DNA of 64,000 nucleotides from Onchocerca lupi (GCA_028564675.1 JAOVVO010000258.1:1-64000), one strand, 5' to 3'. Positions 37,780-51,327 are shown, counted from the stretch's first letter. Notes: a model not told the origin generated them from the sequence alone. Numbers and translations: made by a program.

Positions 37780-38753
37780 AACCAAATGAATGATTTAACT
37801 TTTTTATATAATGAGAGTTTATTTACTTTAGGTCAGTTATAGCACAATTTATAGTATGTTTACATGCTCACTGATATCATTAGCATAATACTATTTACAA
37901 CATCTTAGCTACAGTGTAAAGGGCAAAAGCCTGGTTATAACAAAACAATTTTATAATACAAAAATTCTTTAATTATTTCGTCATATCTATATTTTATAAA
38001 AATGATTTGGCTTTTTTTACAGATATACTTTAACTTTGGATAGAACTGCATAATTAACTCAAACTCAATTATATCTAGATATTTAAGTTTCATTTGCAAA
38101 AGTATTAAAGTATAGTGGATCTTTAAGTCTGATTTCGATTTTTAAGACAATACATATATTTTTTGTCTATCCGAAATAAAAACATTTCACTCGAGAACGT
38201 TTTGACCATAGATAAGAAAAACATTTCTGCCCGAAAATATCTGACCTATGAGTGAAAAAGGCTCTTGTATCCGAGAATATTCGGCTTGGAGGCAAGATTA
38301 TTATCTCTTACATACTTCTAATATTTATTTGCTATCATTTTTGATTCGACTACTTGTTTAAATATTTTTATATAAAAAAAAAAAAATTACAAAAAGAAAA
38401 TTTGCAAAAAAAGTTACAAAAAGAATATTTAATTCGACAAAGTGCAGATCTCTCTCTCTCTCTCTCTTTGCTTTAGCACTATATTATATGACTGAAGAAG
38501 CAAATAATTAGCAAAAAACGATAAGGGAAATTGAGAATAAAACTTTCCTAAACTACTGTTCAACACAGCTGTACTGTGTTTTGCTAATCAAATGATATTC
38601 AAAGGTCAAAGATAAACTATTGATAATGCGAAAATGATTCATAGAAGTGAAGGAGAAATTGAATAACAGATGAATAGTTCTTTTTTTTTTTCTTCTAACT
38701 TTAAAGAAATGAATGAAAGAGAAGAATTAGCACATTTCGATATGATTGCTAAA

Positions 38754-38787
<34 letters not shown>

Positions 38788-38808
38788 AATTTAAATTTAT
38801 ATTCTTTA
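37780..38808. other. AT-rich stretch without a recognised gene
   Basis: Holds a CT microsatellite at about 38448-38468 and an A run at 38753-38776. No coding segment supported. Confidence 0.45.
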
Positions 38809-39025
38809 TCTATATAAATAAAAATGTAAATATTCGTTGTTATTTTGGATATACGTCGCATGCTTTTCACCGATTGTTATGAAATTTTGAGATAACATTG
38901 TATTTGAATAGGTGCGTGTTTAAGAACTTCCGAAGATTTAAGATTTTGAAGAAAGTGAACATTTACATTTTTGTTTTTATAGACTAGCTGGAGTCAGCCA
39001 AGCTTCGCCGAGCGAATCCAGCTAG
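38809..39025 (+). mobile_element. short non-autonomous Helitron-like element, 217 bp
   Basis: It begins A|TC TATATAAATAAAAATG and ends CCAGCTAG|T, the TC...CTRR termini and A/T insertion site known for Helitrons. A hairpin sits at the 3' end: CTAGCTGGA (38984-38992) pairs with TCCAGCTAG (39017-39025). An internal TTTACATTTTTGTTTTTATAG at about 38962-38982 is inverted relative to the 5' end. Relatives lie at 11690-11841 and 63428. Too short to code for a transposase. Confidence 0.7.
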
Positions 39026-39026
39026 T

Positions 39027-40617
39027 GAGGAATATATAAAGTTGTGCATATTTAAATGAATCAAAAATTCCCATTTTAATTTTTCTTCTAATTTTTCATT
39101 ATTTTCCAATTCATAAAAGTAAGCAAGTAGGTTACCTGTTATACTAATCAAACAGTTTGGAAATAATTTCATATGAAAATTTAATAGGAATAAGGCTATT
39201 GATTAAACTACATAAAATTGTGACAGACTGAATATTACAAGAAAATTTTATATAAAAAAATCGAAAATTAAAAGTGATAACGATCTGTTCTTTGCTTTGA
39301 ATATTTCCGGATATTCCTATAGACAAGTTAAAATTGAGAAAATATTACTATACAATATCAATTAAATCCAATAATTAAGAAAATTTAAGAAAATGAAAAT
39401 TTTTAATGAAGTAGTTAAATCGATATTTATAAAAACTGATAAATATTGCATTAAAAAGGAAAACTGTTTCAAAATAAAATAATTTCACTAAAATTAACAT
39501 AGTAAGAGGATCAGTTCCAGAAAGAATCTAAAAGATTGTTAATTTAAAAAATCTGAGAAAAAAATTTTTTTTTCTCTTTCTTTTTGCTTCTTGCTGAAAT
39601 TCTCTTTTTTTTGGCAGTGTTAAAAAAAATTTTTTCATTGAAATTAAACAAAATTGATTGCATATAATCAAAAAATGCTGCAATAATTTATTACTAAATT
39701 TTCGAAACTAAAAAAGCAAGAAGTTTCATCGGTCAAAGTTATAATTCTATTTGGTCCTTTCTTTTTTTTTTTTTTTTTTTATAATCATAATTTTGTAGTA
39801 TAAGTAATATTTAAATTATGTTTGCAACAATCAAAAATATTTTTATACAAAGCAAGTAATTTCATTTGTTATTAAGATATTTATTATAACAAAAATAAAC
39901 AATTAGCATTATGTGAATTGTAATTGCAATAATATGAATGAAGAAAAAAATGCGAGTTATGCTAAACTATCACAGTTTTAGAGATGTAAAAAGTATTTCC
40001 TTATCATTTGAAACATCAGACCAAACACGACATCTCTTGAAGCAGGCTATGCAACTTCTACCTCTTTTTCATCATGGCATTTTTTTTATAGCTTCCGTTG
40101 CCAAAACTTTTTTTGCAACATTTGTTTCCACAATAAATGATATCATTTCGATTTGGCGGAATTGAAGCAAATAACTGAAAATTGAAGTCATCGGTGTATT
40201 GTTAACAATTAAATAAACTTTCTTATCCTTCTTATTGGCTAGAATAAATTTAACGTAATCAGTTTTATCACTAATTAATAAATATTGCCAGATGCAAAAT
40301 TATAAATATTATAAAATGTATATAAATAAGTTTTAGCCAAATTTATTTTAATAGATTATAATAATTTTAACTGCTCGCTCATCAAATTCAAACTCTGATT
40401 TTCATTTAATTCCAATTCTAATTTAATTCCAATTTAAATTTTATCCCAAATTTTAACTAATTGGAAATAAATAAAGGAAAAAACAGATAAACACGCAAAC
40501 ATACATTTATAATTGGCATTATTATCATCATCTGTCGGAAAAGTTGATTTTGAATTGATGTGGCAGAAACGAATCTTTTAGTAAAAAGATTCTATTGATA
40601 GAGAGAAGAGTGATTCT
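39027..40617. other. AT-rich stretch with one less AT-rich island
   Basis: The island at about 39938-40165 has a 75-codon open frame on the plus strand and short broken frames on the minus strand, but I recognise no protein. The rest is AT-rich with homopolymers. The segment TCTGTCGGAAAAG at about 40531 may mark the left edge of repeat copy B. Confidence 0.4.
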
Positions 40618-41070
40618 TTCTATATGATACGAACAATTATTAAAAAATTTCCAAGATAACTGATCCGAGATTATTCTTTCTCTGTTGCTAGTAAAGAAGA
40701 ATATTCCGTCCTTGATTGTCGATTTGTTGCAATACAGCGATCGTCTTGGGTCATTGTGGATGTAGAAAGAACTGCTCTATAGAACCCATAGCAAAAATCT
40801 TATCGGAAAACCGATCCTGCTCCAAAATCAGAATCTTTTAAAATCCTTTCGGAGGGCCCGTTCTCTTCTCCTGATCCCCTACTTGTCGCCTCATGATTGG
40901 TCGATCGCGCTTTGTTTTTCTATTAATCGAAGCGTTTGGCGGGAAACATGTTTATCCTTTTGTTTATTGTTTTGGAGGAAACATGTTTACCAGTTTATTG
41001 GTCCATTTGAGACTACACGCTTCTGACTTTAATATTCCTTGTTTACATTAATTATATCTTTTGGATTTTT
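40618..41070. repeat. dispersed repeat, copy B
   Basis: Second copy of the repeat at 35770-36960, same orientation, without the 600-base middle part. Carries two GGCGGGAAACATGTTTA-type motifs (40934-40957 and 40970-40991). Confidence 0.6.
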
Positions 41071-43295
41071 CCGAATCATCATCATTATTATTTGTAACGT
41101 ATATTTTCAAAATATAATATAACATTAAATCAAAATAGTACTTTTTTTAATCAACAAAATTGAAATAGAAAGATTTTCCAACGTAATTTTTGAATCATTT
41201 TCCCGACAGGTAAGAATTAGTTAAAGATATATGATTTTACAGAATAATACCACCATTGCATCATCGCGTTTATTGTTATTTTATTCTTATTTGTTCAGCT
41301 AATTTTTTATCCTATTTATTGTTTGATTAATTGTTGAAAGTATGCTATAAGAAGAATTATAAAATGTTAGCACAGTAAAATATTAAACATATTTTAATTA
41401 TGTTATATGATATTTGAGCCAAATTTGTTTTTTTTACCAATTCTTTACAATAATTGAAAATAGGAGCGTATTGAAATATCAATTTTATAACACGGACACT
41501 TTCACGGAGATAGAAATGTCATAAGAATTAAGTTTTTAAATGTCATATTGAAAAATATTTAAATGACAGAAAATCAAAAAAATTGGAAAGATAATACTGA
41601 ATGATAAATAAGAAAATTAAATGATAATCAAATAAACGAAAAAAGGAAAAAACCAAAAATGCATCATTTTGATGTTCTTAATTCGGAAGAAATTTTTTAT
41701 TTTTTGTAATTAATATAAATGATCGATTGAGCTTAAGCATTAATTATTATTAGCTTTACGAATGGAATACTTTTTGATGCTTTTACTGAAATGCATGTTA
41801 TAAGATTTAGATATTTAACTATCATGCTAAGAGATGCTTAAATTTTAGAAAGAAAATTTGAAAGATAATGGAAAATTTTACTAAAAATCAAAACGTAAAT
41901 TTATGCTATTATAGCAATTTCAAATGTTCGTTTGTCAAATTAGATTCCATTTTCATTTAAATCAAACATCAACTTAATTCCAACCTAAATTTTGCACCAA
42001 ATTTTAATTAATTAAAAAAAAAAATAAAAAACAAATATGCACGCATGCATTAATGGTATTATCATCATTATTATATTATTCATGTATCAGTATCACCAAT
42101 GTCAACAACAATATCATCACTATTGATATCATAATTATCACCATTATTATTATTCTTGCCTTCATCATTATGATCATTATAATCATCACCATTATTATCA
42201 TTATTACTATTATCATTTTAATCATACAAAACTAAAAAATGCAAATACTAACAATGCGACAAAGTCTTGAAAGATGTATAAATTAGTTATCTTAAAAAGA
42301 AATTTTTTTTTTGTGAGAGAGAAAGATAAAGAAACAGAATGCCATCAAACTCATTTGTAATTTATCATAACAGAACGAAATAATTAACTGATAAAACAAT
42401 CTCGTATTTAGCATTAACTCAGTATTTCGAGAGTTATTAATTTCATGAATAATTTTTTTACGAAATTATCAGATTTCTTAATTTTTAAAATGGAAAAGTT
42501 TAATTTCATATTCAAAAATATGTGAAAAAAGTTTCATGCAAATATATATATTATTATTTTCATTCTCAAATTTCTTTTTTTTTTTGACCAGATGAGAGAA
42601 TAAACAAATTATAAATAAATTATTATAAAGCTAAAATTATATTAAAAAAGAAAAACTTTGAAGCAATAGCTTGAAGATTTGTTTTTTTGTTTTTGTTTTT
42701 GTTTTTTTGTTTTTTTTTACACTAAAGATATGGTTGTTCAAGCAAATGTTATTGATTATGGAAAGTTAACAGATTTTATAAATCCATGAGAATTCAATAT
42801 TTGGAAATAGTCAAGAAATGGTTAACATATCTTATTTCCAATTTGGAAACTATCCGAATTTATATTTCATGATGCAGTGTGTAACAAGAAAAAATGAATG
42901 ATCAAAGTTTCACTTTAAACTTCAAAAATTTTCAAGTTCAAAATGAAGCAATTTGTAAAATATGTCTTAAAAATGAGAAATTCTTTTTCATAAATCTCTT
43001 CTTTTTGTTTTAAATTTTTGAAATGCAAATTTGAAAAAGCATTTCTTGTTTCATTTTTCACTAAATCTTTGAAATATTATCATATTATTCTGAAATATTA
43101 TCATAATAAACAGTTCATAAGTGACACAATATCAACAATTGGAACTTGAAAAGGAAAGAATGGAACGAAAAACAATTGATGCACATAATTTGATATACAA
43201 AGCATGAAATCAAAAAAGAAAATTGTGTTTATCGCAGTTTGAAAAACGATTTTTTTGAAAAAAAAGAAAAAAAAAAGCGAATATTTGTCACATTT
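41071..43295. other. intergenic stretch and 3' flank of goa-1
   Basis: No gene seen. An ATT/ATC-rich imperfect microsatellite at about 42055-42230 gives a spurious Ile-rich frame; GTTTTT repeats lie at about 42680-42718. Confidence 0.5.
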
Positions 43296-46200
43296 TTAAT
43301 AAAGACCACAACCCCTTAGATTATTGGCAATGATAACATCAGTGACAGCATCAAATACGAATTGAATATTTGTAGTATCAGTTGCACATGTCATATGACA
43401 GTAAATTTCTTTATTAGCCGACTTATTTTTAGCTTCAAATTGTGCTTGAATATATGCACTGGCTTCATGATAATCTTGCCGACCTTTAAAAAATATACGT
43501 ATATATCGGCAATGAATGATGGCAAATTTGAAATTAATTAATAATTAGTCATCTCATTGAGATATTTTTAAATAAAATGAATAATGACTAATGCTATGTT
43601 TATTTTACATTTGATATATTTCGTTAATTTCTCATTTTACATATCAGTTAAGACTTGATAATTAATGATAATTAATTACCAAATATACAAATGGAAGAAA
43701 TAGAACAAGAATTGGCATAGAATTAAATTAAATTCAAAAATACCGAAGGAAAGAAGAGATGCCCAAAAACTTATTGTAGTATTTAAATTTGATTGTTTCA
43801 CTATATTTTTTCTAATTTATCACATTTTATCCTAATAATATTTTATCTGCTCAATTTTTCTTTAATCTGATATCATATTTATAATAGGAAAAGAATACCC
43901 GAATATTCCGGGAAACATATCGTTAACGGTGATTTCTTAATTTTTTCTTCAAATAAATCTTTCTTATTCAGGAATAAAATGATTGAAGTGTCGGTAAACC
44001 ATTTATTATTACAAATTGAATCGAATAATTTCAATGACTCATGCATTCGATTCTGTAAATGAATTATTCGAAATCAAAATGAATGGAAATGATATCATAA
44101 GATAAGTTAATAATGTATATAATGTTAAAAATTTAAGGGAAAAAGTGAAAAATTTATGAGCGAAATATTTTATTTTGAAACAGAAATTTTGCTAAAATAA
44201 AATTAAAATGTACAATAACGAAGCAAAAATTTGATTTGCTATAACAATTTATTATTTTTTCCATTCATTTAAATGTTTGATCTTTTTTTCTCTACTTTCC
44301 TTTTTGATTTTGATCTTGATTTTTTTTTTTTTAATATCATTTCTTATATTACTTTATTCTTCGTTTTCTAAATTAATTTTACCAAATCAAAAAAAAATTA
44401 ATCTATGGTTTCTCAAACAACAAAATTTCATTTCTTCTTTTTTTTTCCCAATAATTTTCTGCAGCATAAAAAATTGTTGGAAAAGAAAGAAAAAATGAAG
44501 AAATGAAAAATGACTTCCTTTTCCAAAACTAAAAATAAAAATGAGTATTATATTTCATTTTAAAATGCACTTAGCATATTATGATTGATAAAGAAATCGT
44601 TCGTTAAATGATAACTACGAATTTATTGAAATGAATAATTTATTATACGGGAAAGAATTTTTATCAGACTTATTCATTTGATTGTAATCTTTTCGTTCTT
44701 TTTTCTAAATTTTTATAAAAATATAATTCTTTTTGACAATTTTTAATTTTAGATATACTATGTAAATTTCAAATTTAGATATAATTTTAGATTAATTATT
44801 AATTTAGATACATTTATTTCACTTAAAAAGTTTAAGATTTTATAAAAATATTTCATAAAATTAATTCACCGTCGTTTCATCTTCATGTAATACTTGATCA
44901 TATTCAGACATTGCAACACAAAATATGATTGCCGTAACATCTTCGAAACAATGAATCCATTTCTTCCGCTCTGAACGTTGTCCACCAACGTCAAATAATC
45001 TAAAATCAGAAGAATTCATTTATCGATACTTGTAACATAAATATTATCACTTATCAATTTTATCATGTAAATATTATCACTTATTAATTTCATTATGTGC
45101 GTATTATAACTAGAATATTATTCATTTATCAGTTTTATCATATAAACGATTAATTAATGGAAAAAAGTGTCAATTACACGTCAATCTAATACTTAATAGC
45201 AATCCTTTAGAAATTTCATTATTTTATAATTTACATATTATAAACAAAGATCTAAGAAATTTATTTTTAATGAAAATTAGCGAATTTATACCAAAATAAT
45301 TGCTGTATTAAGTTCAGTCTTTTCCTTTTCATTAGAAAGATCATTTTTTATTCGTTTTTGAAATGACTTATTCTAGGAGGAAAAACAAAAAATGAGCAGA
45401 AATTAAATTAAATCAAAAGAAAAGACTAACTAACTTGAAATTGAGGTTCTTGAAAGTGAAATGCACCTCAACAATACCAGTGGTTTTGACCCGAGTTCGT
45501 AAAATATCCTGCTCGGTAGGTTGATAATTTGCTTGACCTAATCGATCCAAATCATCCAAAAAACTGGAATATCAAAGACTAATATTTTTTCGTTTTCTGT
45601 TTTGCTTCATTTTTTCCCAGTTAAATTAAATATTTTGTACTTGGTACATTTTTTCTTTTTGTCTTTTTTTTTTTTTTCAAAATAAAAACACAAAGAAGTT
45701 AATCTACAAAGTCAAGATTTAGATTTAAGATTAATGTATTGGTTTTAATTGAAATTTAAAAACAAAATAGCTTTTTAAAAAATTGCTTTTCATTTTTTTT
45801 CCTGCTTCTTTGCCACATAATTAACATGACGGCAACTGTCGTCATTTGATTGCTTTTTTATTTAGCGATTGAAATTATATTTGAAAAAATTTTTGTCTGG
45901 GATTGTTGCACTTTTCCTGGACTTTTTTTGACGATTGACTTCTTTTTTTTTTGCTTTTTAATATAATTTTTCTTTTTTTTTTTTTTTTTTGAAATAAAAA
46001 TACAAAGAAGTTTATCCTCAAAGTTAAGACTTGGATTTAAGATTAACGTATTACTTTCATATGGCTATGGAAAATTACTTCTGGAATGACTAAACAGCAG
46101 TATTTTCGGCATAAATGCTCTTTAAGTAATCAACAAGTAGATCTCTTCTGTCGGTAAAACCGAAATATTTTATAATATGAACATAAAGAAAGAATCCTAG

Positions 46201-49200
46201 TTTTCTGTATTGCAGAAATTTGTAATATTTCTTAGGCAAATGAATCACTTTTCAATATTTGGAACAAAGATCTTTGTTCTCTCATCTTCCAATCTCCTTA
46301 AAGAGCTTATGTATATCGTGTGAAATATTGAGATCAATGTTAATTATCAAGAATGTTAGAAGAACTGATGTTCTGAGCATTGTCTCATATCCTTTATCTT
46401 AATAATCAACTGTTTCTATGATAAAGGTGTTGTAAGAGTCCATTCACAATCATGATCAAGAATTTCCAATATAAAGAGGAGCTTTTCGAGAGACAGAGAT
46501 CAGTTTTTTCAACATCATTGTCTTCAAAAACTCATATCAGTGGTTGTTCAATCTCAGTTCAACTTCGAAGACGATTTCAACAGCATAAGCGAAACTTCGC
46601 AACAGCAATAGCAGTATAGAACGTAAACAGAACGAAAGATACAAAAGGGAAGTACGTGAGCATTTAATATCTCTTATTATTTACCGTGTATTGTTCATGT
46701 AATCTTTACTATTGCATAAGTGCGATATTGTGTATAATATCGTATAAACCGATAAAGGCTATTGTTAATGCAGTGGAGTGAGAATAGCAACAAGCAATCT
46801 ACAATCCAAACTGCAAGCAATCAGATTTTCTCCCCAACATCTTCTGAAAATGTTGATCTTCAGCATGCTCATGCTCGATTGCACGCTGTAATCAATATAT
46901 GCAAGGTGCACGTGTGGTGTATGTGTGACATTTATGTAAACTTACTATTTAGCAGAATCATTAAGTTGATATTCATTTGAACGAGCGAAACAATCATGAA
47001 CACCGCTATCGGCCCAGAGACGTTTCATCGCAGATAGTAAATCATCACTGAAAGGTTCAGTATCTTCCATCCTTGCTACAACATCCATTACTAATTTTGC
47101 ATCAATCTGAAAAGGAAAAGTTTTTGATATAAATTTTTACTTAATTAAAAAATTTTCGAATAAATTATTGGATAAACAATTACATTAAAGATTTTTATTG
47201 ATAAGTTTGAATCATGAAATCTAAATTTAAATTCACTATTTAAATTTAAGTTTCGAAATTCAAACCTAGAACTATGTTGTAAAGGAATTTGATGATAAAA
47301 TCAACAAAATGTTTCATTTCATCATCAAAATCTATTACTACATTGATGCTAGATTTGAATTTCGAAAAACTAAAATTTAAATTCAAAAAGTTAATATTTA
47401 TTGATTTTATTATCAAAGCATATACACTTCACTTTTCTTTTTTTTTTTTTTTAATAATTTATATATTAACTCCGAATTTTTTTTTCGAATTTCCTTTTTT
47501 CCTTTAAATTTTGTAGCTTAAATTTGAGTTCAAGATATATAAGCTCTTAAATTCATTCATTAAACCATTATTGAATATTTTACATTTTACGAGTTAATCT
47601 CATTTTTTTAAATGAATTTTTCGTAGAAATGATATAATATTTAATATGGTCCCATATCAAATATCAAAATAAGCAATGAATTTTAAATAGGTACCAGATT
47701 TCTTATCCGTAAAAATAAATAAACTTTTAGAAATGGGAAAATGGGGAGGAAGAGAGAGAAAGAAAAAAAAGAAAAAGCTATTTGAAAAAAAAAAGCAATG
47801 AAATAAATAGAAAAAAATTATGCAATTCAAATAAAATTTCTATGGAAAATTCCATAAATTACTTTGCATTTAGCTTTTTCAGAAATTGGAAGAGAATTTG
47901 CAAAATTCTAACTTAATTTAACAAACTAAATATACAACTACTAAGAACCTCATACAAATAAAAATTACAATCCAACTCAAAAACAACAGACAGTAAAACA
48001 ACAGAAAAAAAAAAAAAAAAACTAAATTAAAACCAAAATGAACCTTTTTGGTAATATCAAAACCACATTCATAAGAACTCAACTTAACATCAAAATAATC
48101 CTTTAAAGAAACAAAAATAGATAACAAGTACAGACCAAAAGGAATTAAAAAAGAAAAAAAAAGGAGCATAAGTGAAGTTATAATTTTGATTTTTAAGCTC
48201 AATAATTCAGAATAATTCTCCTCTTTTAAAATTAATTAAAAAATTAAATAAATGTCTGAAATTTTTATATAATTAAATGTTCGGTTATTACTTTTGTTGG
48301 TTTTTATATATGTAAATCAATGCTTAGATTTTATATTTTACTTGAAAAAAATTCAAACATTTAATTATGTAAAATTTTCAAAAATGAATAAAAATATAAA
48401 AAATATCATTGAAATAATTTTTAAAGAATTCTTTTCCTTTTTTCTTTTTTCGTTTTTCTTTTTTATTCCCTTGGTTAAAATTATCCAGTCTCTTTTCCTA
48501 CTTTTTTTTTTTTTTTTTCTTACTCATTGATTATTTTTCAATTATTTTAGTGGCAAAATAAAAGTTGGGTTGTTTTTTATTTTTGTCTGAAAATGACTTA
48601 TATGATAAATTTTGTCTTCAAAGTCTTTTAAAACAAAAAAAAAGGAAGAAAAGAAAGAAACAAATTAAGATTGTTTCCGAATCATTTATCACTTTCTTTT
48701 TTCCTAAAAAAGAACTGATTAATAATAATTTCAGCTAACAAAATGATAGTGATGAGAAGGAAAAATTGGAAGAAAAGATTATTTGTTTTTATATTTTTTT
48801 TAGGAATTTAGCATAAATTGATTAGTTATTACTCCTTCTTTTTTTTTTTTTTTTTTTTCTGTTATTTATTTCTTTATTCCATTCTTTTATTTCCATCACA
48901 TTCTTCTTGCTTTAATCGATGAAATGCAAATAAGGATAAAATTAATTGAAGGGAAAAATGAAAAATGTACATTTATTCATTCATTAATGAATGAAAAAAT
49001 AAAGGAGGAAAAAAAAAATGAAATTATTTAAGAATAAATCGATGCGTCATTAAGTATAGATATGTCTTCATCTATTTCTTTTTTCATATTTCTCAAAAGC
49101 AAATAAAAAATGTTGAAATCATGAAAAAATTAAAAAACATATTTGAAAATCATAGAAAAGGAAAATATTATCAAATAAGAAAAACTGAAAGCGATAAAAA

Positions 49201-51253
49201 TTACACATCATTTAAGTGAAATTATCAAAAATTTAAAAATGAATTAAGAGAAAATGAAAGACCTAATTATCCCTTTTTCTATCAATTAATTAATTTGTTT
49301 GCATCATTTGAGAGAATTAAAAAAACAATATCTGTCTTGTTTTTTTTTTCTATAATCATGCATAGAAAAATGAATATCCAAAAAATAAAATTTCGGTATA
49401 TAAGCAAATATTTTTACATTGATAAACAATTTCTTTCATTTTCCTTCATTTATTGATTTTTTGTATGATCCGAAATATTAAAAAATGTTAAAAATAAAAA
49501 ATGATCTAAATTACTTTAATTAATTGAAAAATAGCAAACTTGTTGCAATTGGAACTAATTTTATTGGATATTTGAACTTGAATTTGTCGCCATTTTGTAA
49601 TTTTAAAAAATTTAACGAAAATTTTTGATGAATTTTAAACATAATTCTTAAATTTTGAATTATATTGCTACTTAAACAATTAACTAAATAGTGAGTAATA
49701 AATTTTAATAACTAAATTAAACTTGAAGTAATAAAAAATTCGTTTTTAAAATATGACATTACAAAGAGGAAAAAAAATACAATTGCATATGTTTATAGAT
49801 ATCTTATTTTAATTCGTTTATCAAGAGCATATTGATAATTAGTGATAAATGATAGATTGATAAATAATAGTGGCAATATTAATAGTGTATATAATATAGT
49901 GATAATATGTAATTAAATAATTTTTTAAGCAAAAAATAATTAGAATTTATATTAAATAAAATGAATGAAACTTTACCTCTCGATTACGATCTCCAAATGG
50001 TATTAACAAATTTGCCATGGCACGAAGTATTGCAACCAATGATTGCACCGTATTACTGTATACCACTGGTTTATACTGTTTATAATCTTCAGCTGTAAAG
50101 CCTGATTCATGAATAATCCTGCAAAACATTCATTCATTAAATTTAATTCTGATATTAATAGTATTAGATATTACAGTATGCTCATTTTTTACAGTACACG
50201 GTAATATTATGATTTTATAGTACACAATCTTCACAAAGTTATAGCATATATTATGTTTTCTAGAATAGTTATTTGTATTAAATATTCGATATTATCAAGT
50301 TCAACCTAAATAATTTCAACTTTTTTTCCAAAAGACAAGACTATTTATTTATGTAAAAATAAATATCGCTAACATGCAAACTATTAAATAATTGACAAGT
50401 TCAAGCAAATATGTAAGAACTGTAAGAATTACTGACACATAAAATGTCGCAGCAAGTAAGCTTCAAAAACTAAGCCAAAAAAATAAAAATGATCGATTAT
50501 TTTAAATAAAATTTTAAATTAATTATAATTTTAATATTTGAATAGTGCTAAATGATCAAAAGATATGCTGTCAAAAAAAGTGCATACTTCATTTGTTTGA
50601 CAATTGTTGATTTACCAGATTCACCGGCGCCTGAAAAAAATTTTCGTTTTTTTTTCTAAAATTTCTAATTTTCAGTTTATTTTTCTGATTTTAAAAATAA
50701 AACTATAATTAAATTATAAACAAAAAATAAAGAAATACAGAAATAAATAAATGAATAAATAAATAAATATATATATATATATATAGTGTGATAGCTAGAA
50801 AAACAAAAAAAACCAGAACCTTCCTGAAAAAAAAAACCAATGTATATATATATATTTATTTATAAATTTTATTTTGACGTGTAAATTTAATTTTTTTAAT
50901 CGTTTGATAATTAATAATTAATGCGATTACAAGTTTTACCAAATGTAATGGCTCTTGAATTGGCAAAAATAAATAAATAATTAATATGCAATCATACATC
51001 ATCGTAAATAATGATTATGAATTAATGATAAATATTGATTATAAATTAATTATATTAAAATATGAAATAAATTATTTACTGAATATGTGAAAAATTTAAT
51101 TTTAACAAACCGAATGAAACCAACAAATTGCAAACCTAAAAGTAATAATTTTATGTCTTTGGCAGCTTGTAAGCCATCTTCTTTCAAATTTTTTTCAATC
51201 ATTCGAGATCGTTCGAGAGCGGCACGCTCCTCTTGGCTCATTGTGCAACCCAT
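43296..51253 (-). CDS. goa-1: guanine nucleotide-binding protein Go subunit alpha (GOA-1), complete, 354 residues
   Basis: Heterotrimeric G-protein alpha subunit of the Go class. In C. elegans GOA-1 restrains neurotransmitter release and egg laying. Exons 51136-51253, 50588-50630, 49977-50118, 46946-47106, 45435-45563, 44870-44999, 43899-44052 and 43296-43483; all joins keep frame and total 1065 bases, giving the standard 354 residues. MGC at the N-terminus supplies the myristoylation (Gly2) and palmitoylation (Cys3) sites. The P-loop GAGESGKST (40-48) is split by intron 1. Switch I is RTRVKTTG, switch II DVGGQRSERKKW, then NKKD (guanine specificity) and TCAT. The protein ends GCGLY, with the pertussis-toxin-sensitive Cys at -4. 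It is nearly identical to C. elegans GOA-1 apart from the helical-domain segment near residues 91-103 (ANLLIPFGDRNREI). Intron 3 is 2.9 kb, and intron 4 (1.4 kb) carries a retroelement-like insertion. Confidence 0.98.
45030..45145. repeat. short tandem repeat in goa-1 intron 5
   Basis: Three to four imperfect copies of a unit of about 27 bp resembling ATCATGTAAATATTATCACTT. Confidence 0.5.
45665..46057. repeat. direct repeat pair in goa-1 intron 4
   Basis: A segment of about 80 bp occurs at about 45665-45743 and 45972-46052: a T run, then AAATAAAAA.ACAAAGAAGTT, then GATTTAAGATTAA.GTATT. The copies are about 305 bases apart and diverged by roughly one base in eight. They directly precede the inserted segment below. 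Confidence 0.7.
46149..46930 (+). mobile_element. retroelement-like insertion in goa-1 intron 4
   Basis: A segment clearly less AT-rich than the intron around it. It starts near TGTCGGTAAAACCG, has TATAAAGAGGAGC (about 46472) and ends with an open frame from the ATG at 46762. This frame (MQWSENSNKQ..., then SSENVDLQHAHARLHAVIN) is hydrophilic and protein-like, ending before AAG|GTGCACG. A solo or truncated LTR with the start of a gag-like frame would fit, as would an exon of a nested gene on the plus strand (acceptor TAATGCAG|TGG at 46770). No known family recognised. Confidence 0.4.
47107..49976. other. goa-1 intron 3, 2.9 kb
   Basis: Long intron with many A/T runs. The Phe/Leu-rich frame at 47918-48202 on the minus strand is hydrophobic but Lys/Ser/Phe-biased and lacks relatives I know, so no nested gene is called. 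Confidence 0.55.
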
Positions 51254-51327
51254 TGTTGCGATAAAAACTACTTACTCCAGCACAATCTTCGTTTCCACAC
51301 TTTTTCTTCTTTTTTACGTTAAATCAC
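51254..51327 (-). promoter_or_regulatory. 5' untranslated part of goa-1 exon carrying the ATG
   Basis: On the minus strand TTATTTCTTTGAG ends at 51328, a good acceptor 74 bases before the ATG. It could receive either a spliced leader or the upstream non-coding exon at 53.6 kb. Confidence 0.45.

Noticed and set aside
39980..40060. Nuclear-receptor-like CIACFKRC on the minus strand
   Set aside because: The Cys spacing (CxxCxxxC) does not fit the receptor zinc finger (CxxCxxxxC), and stops lie close by.
42053..42235. Ile-rich frame of 60 codons
   Set aside because: Translation of an ATT/ATC microsatellite.
47918..48202. 94-codon hydrophobic frame in goa-1 intron 3
   Set aside because: Looks like a membrane protein but is driven by T-rich DNA; no splice context or family motif.
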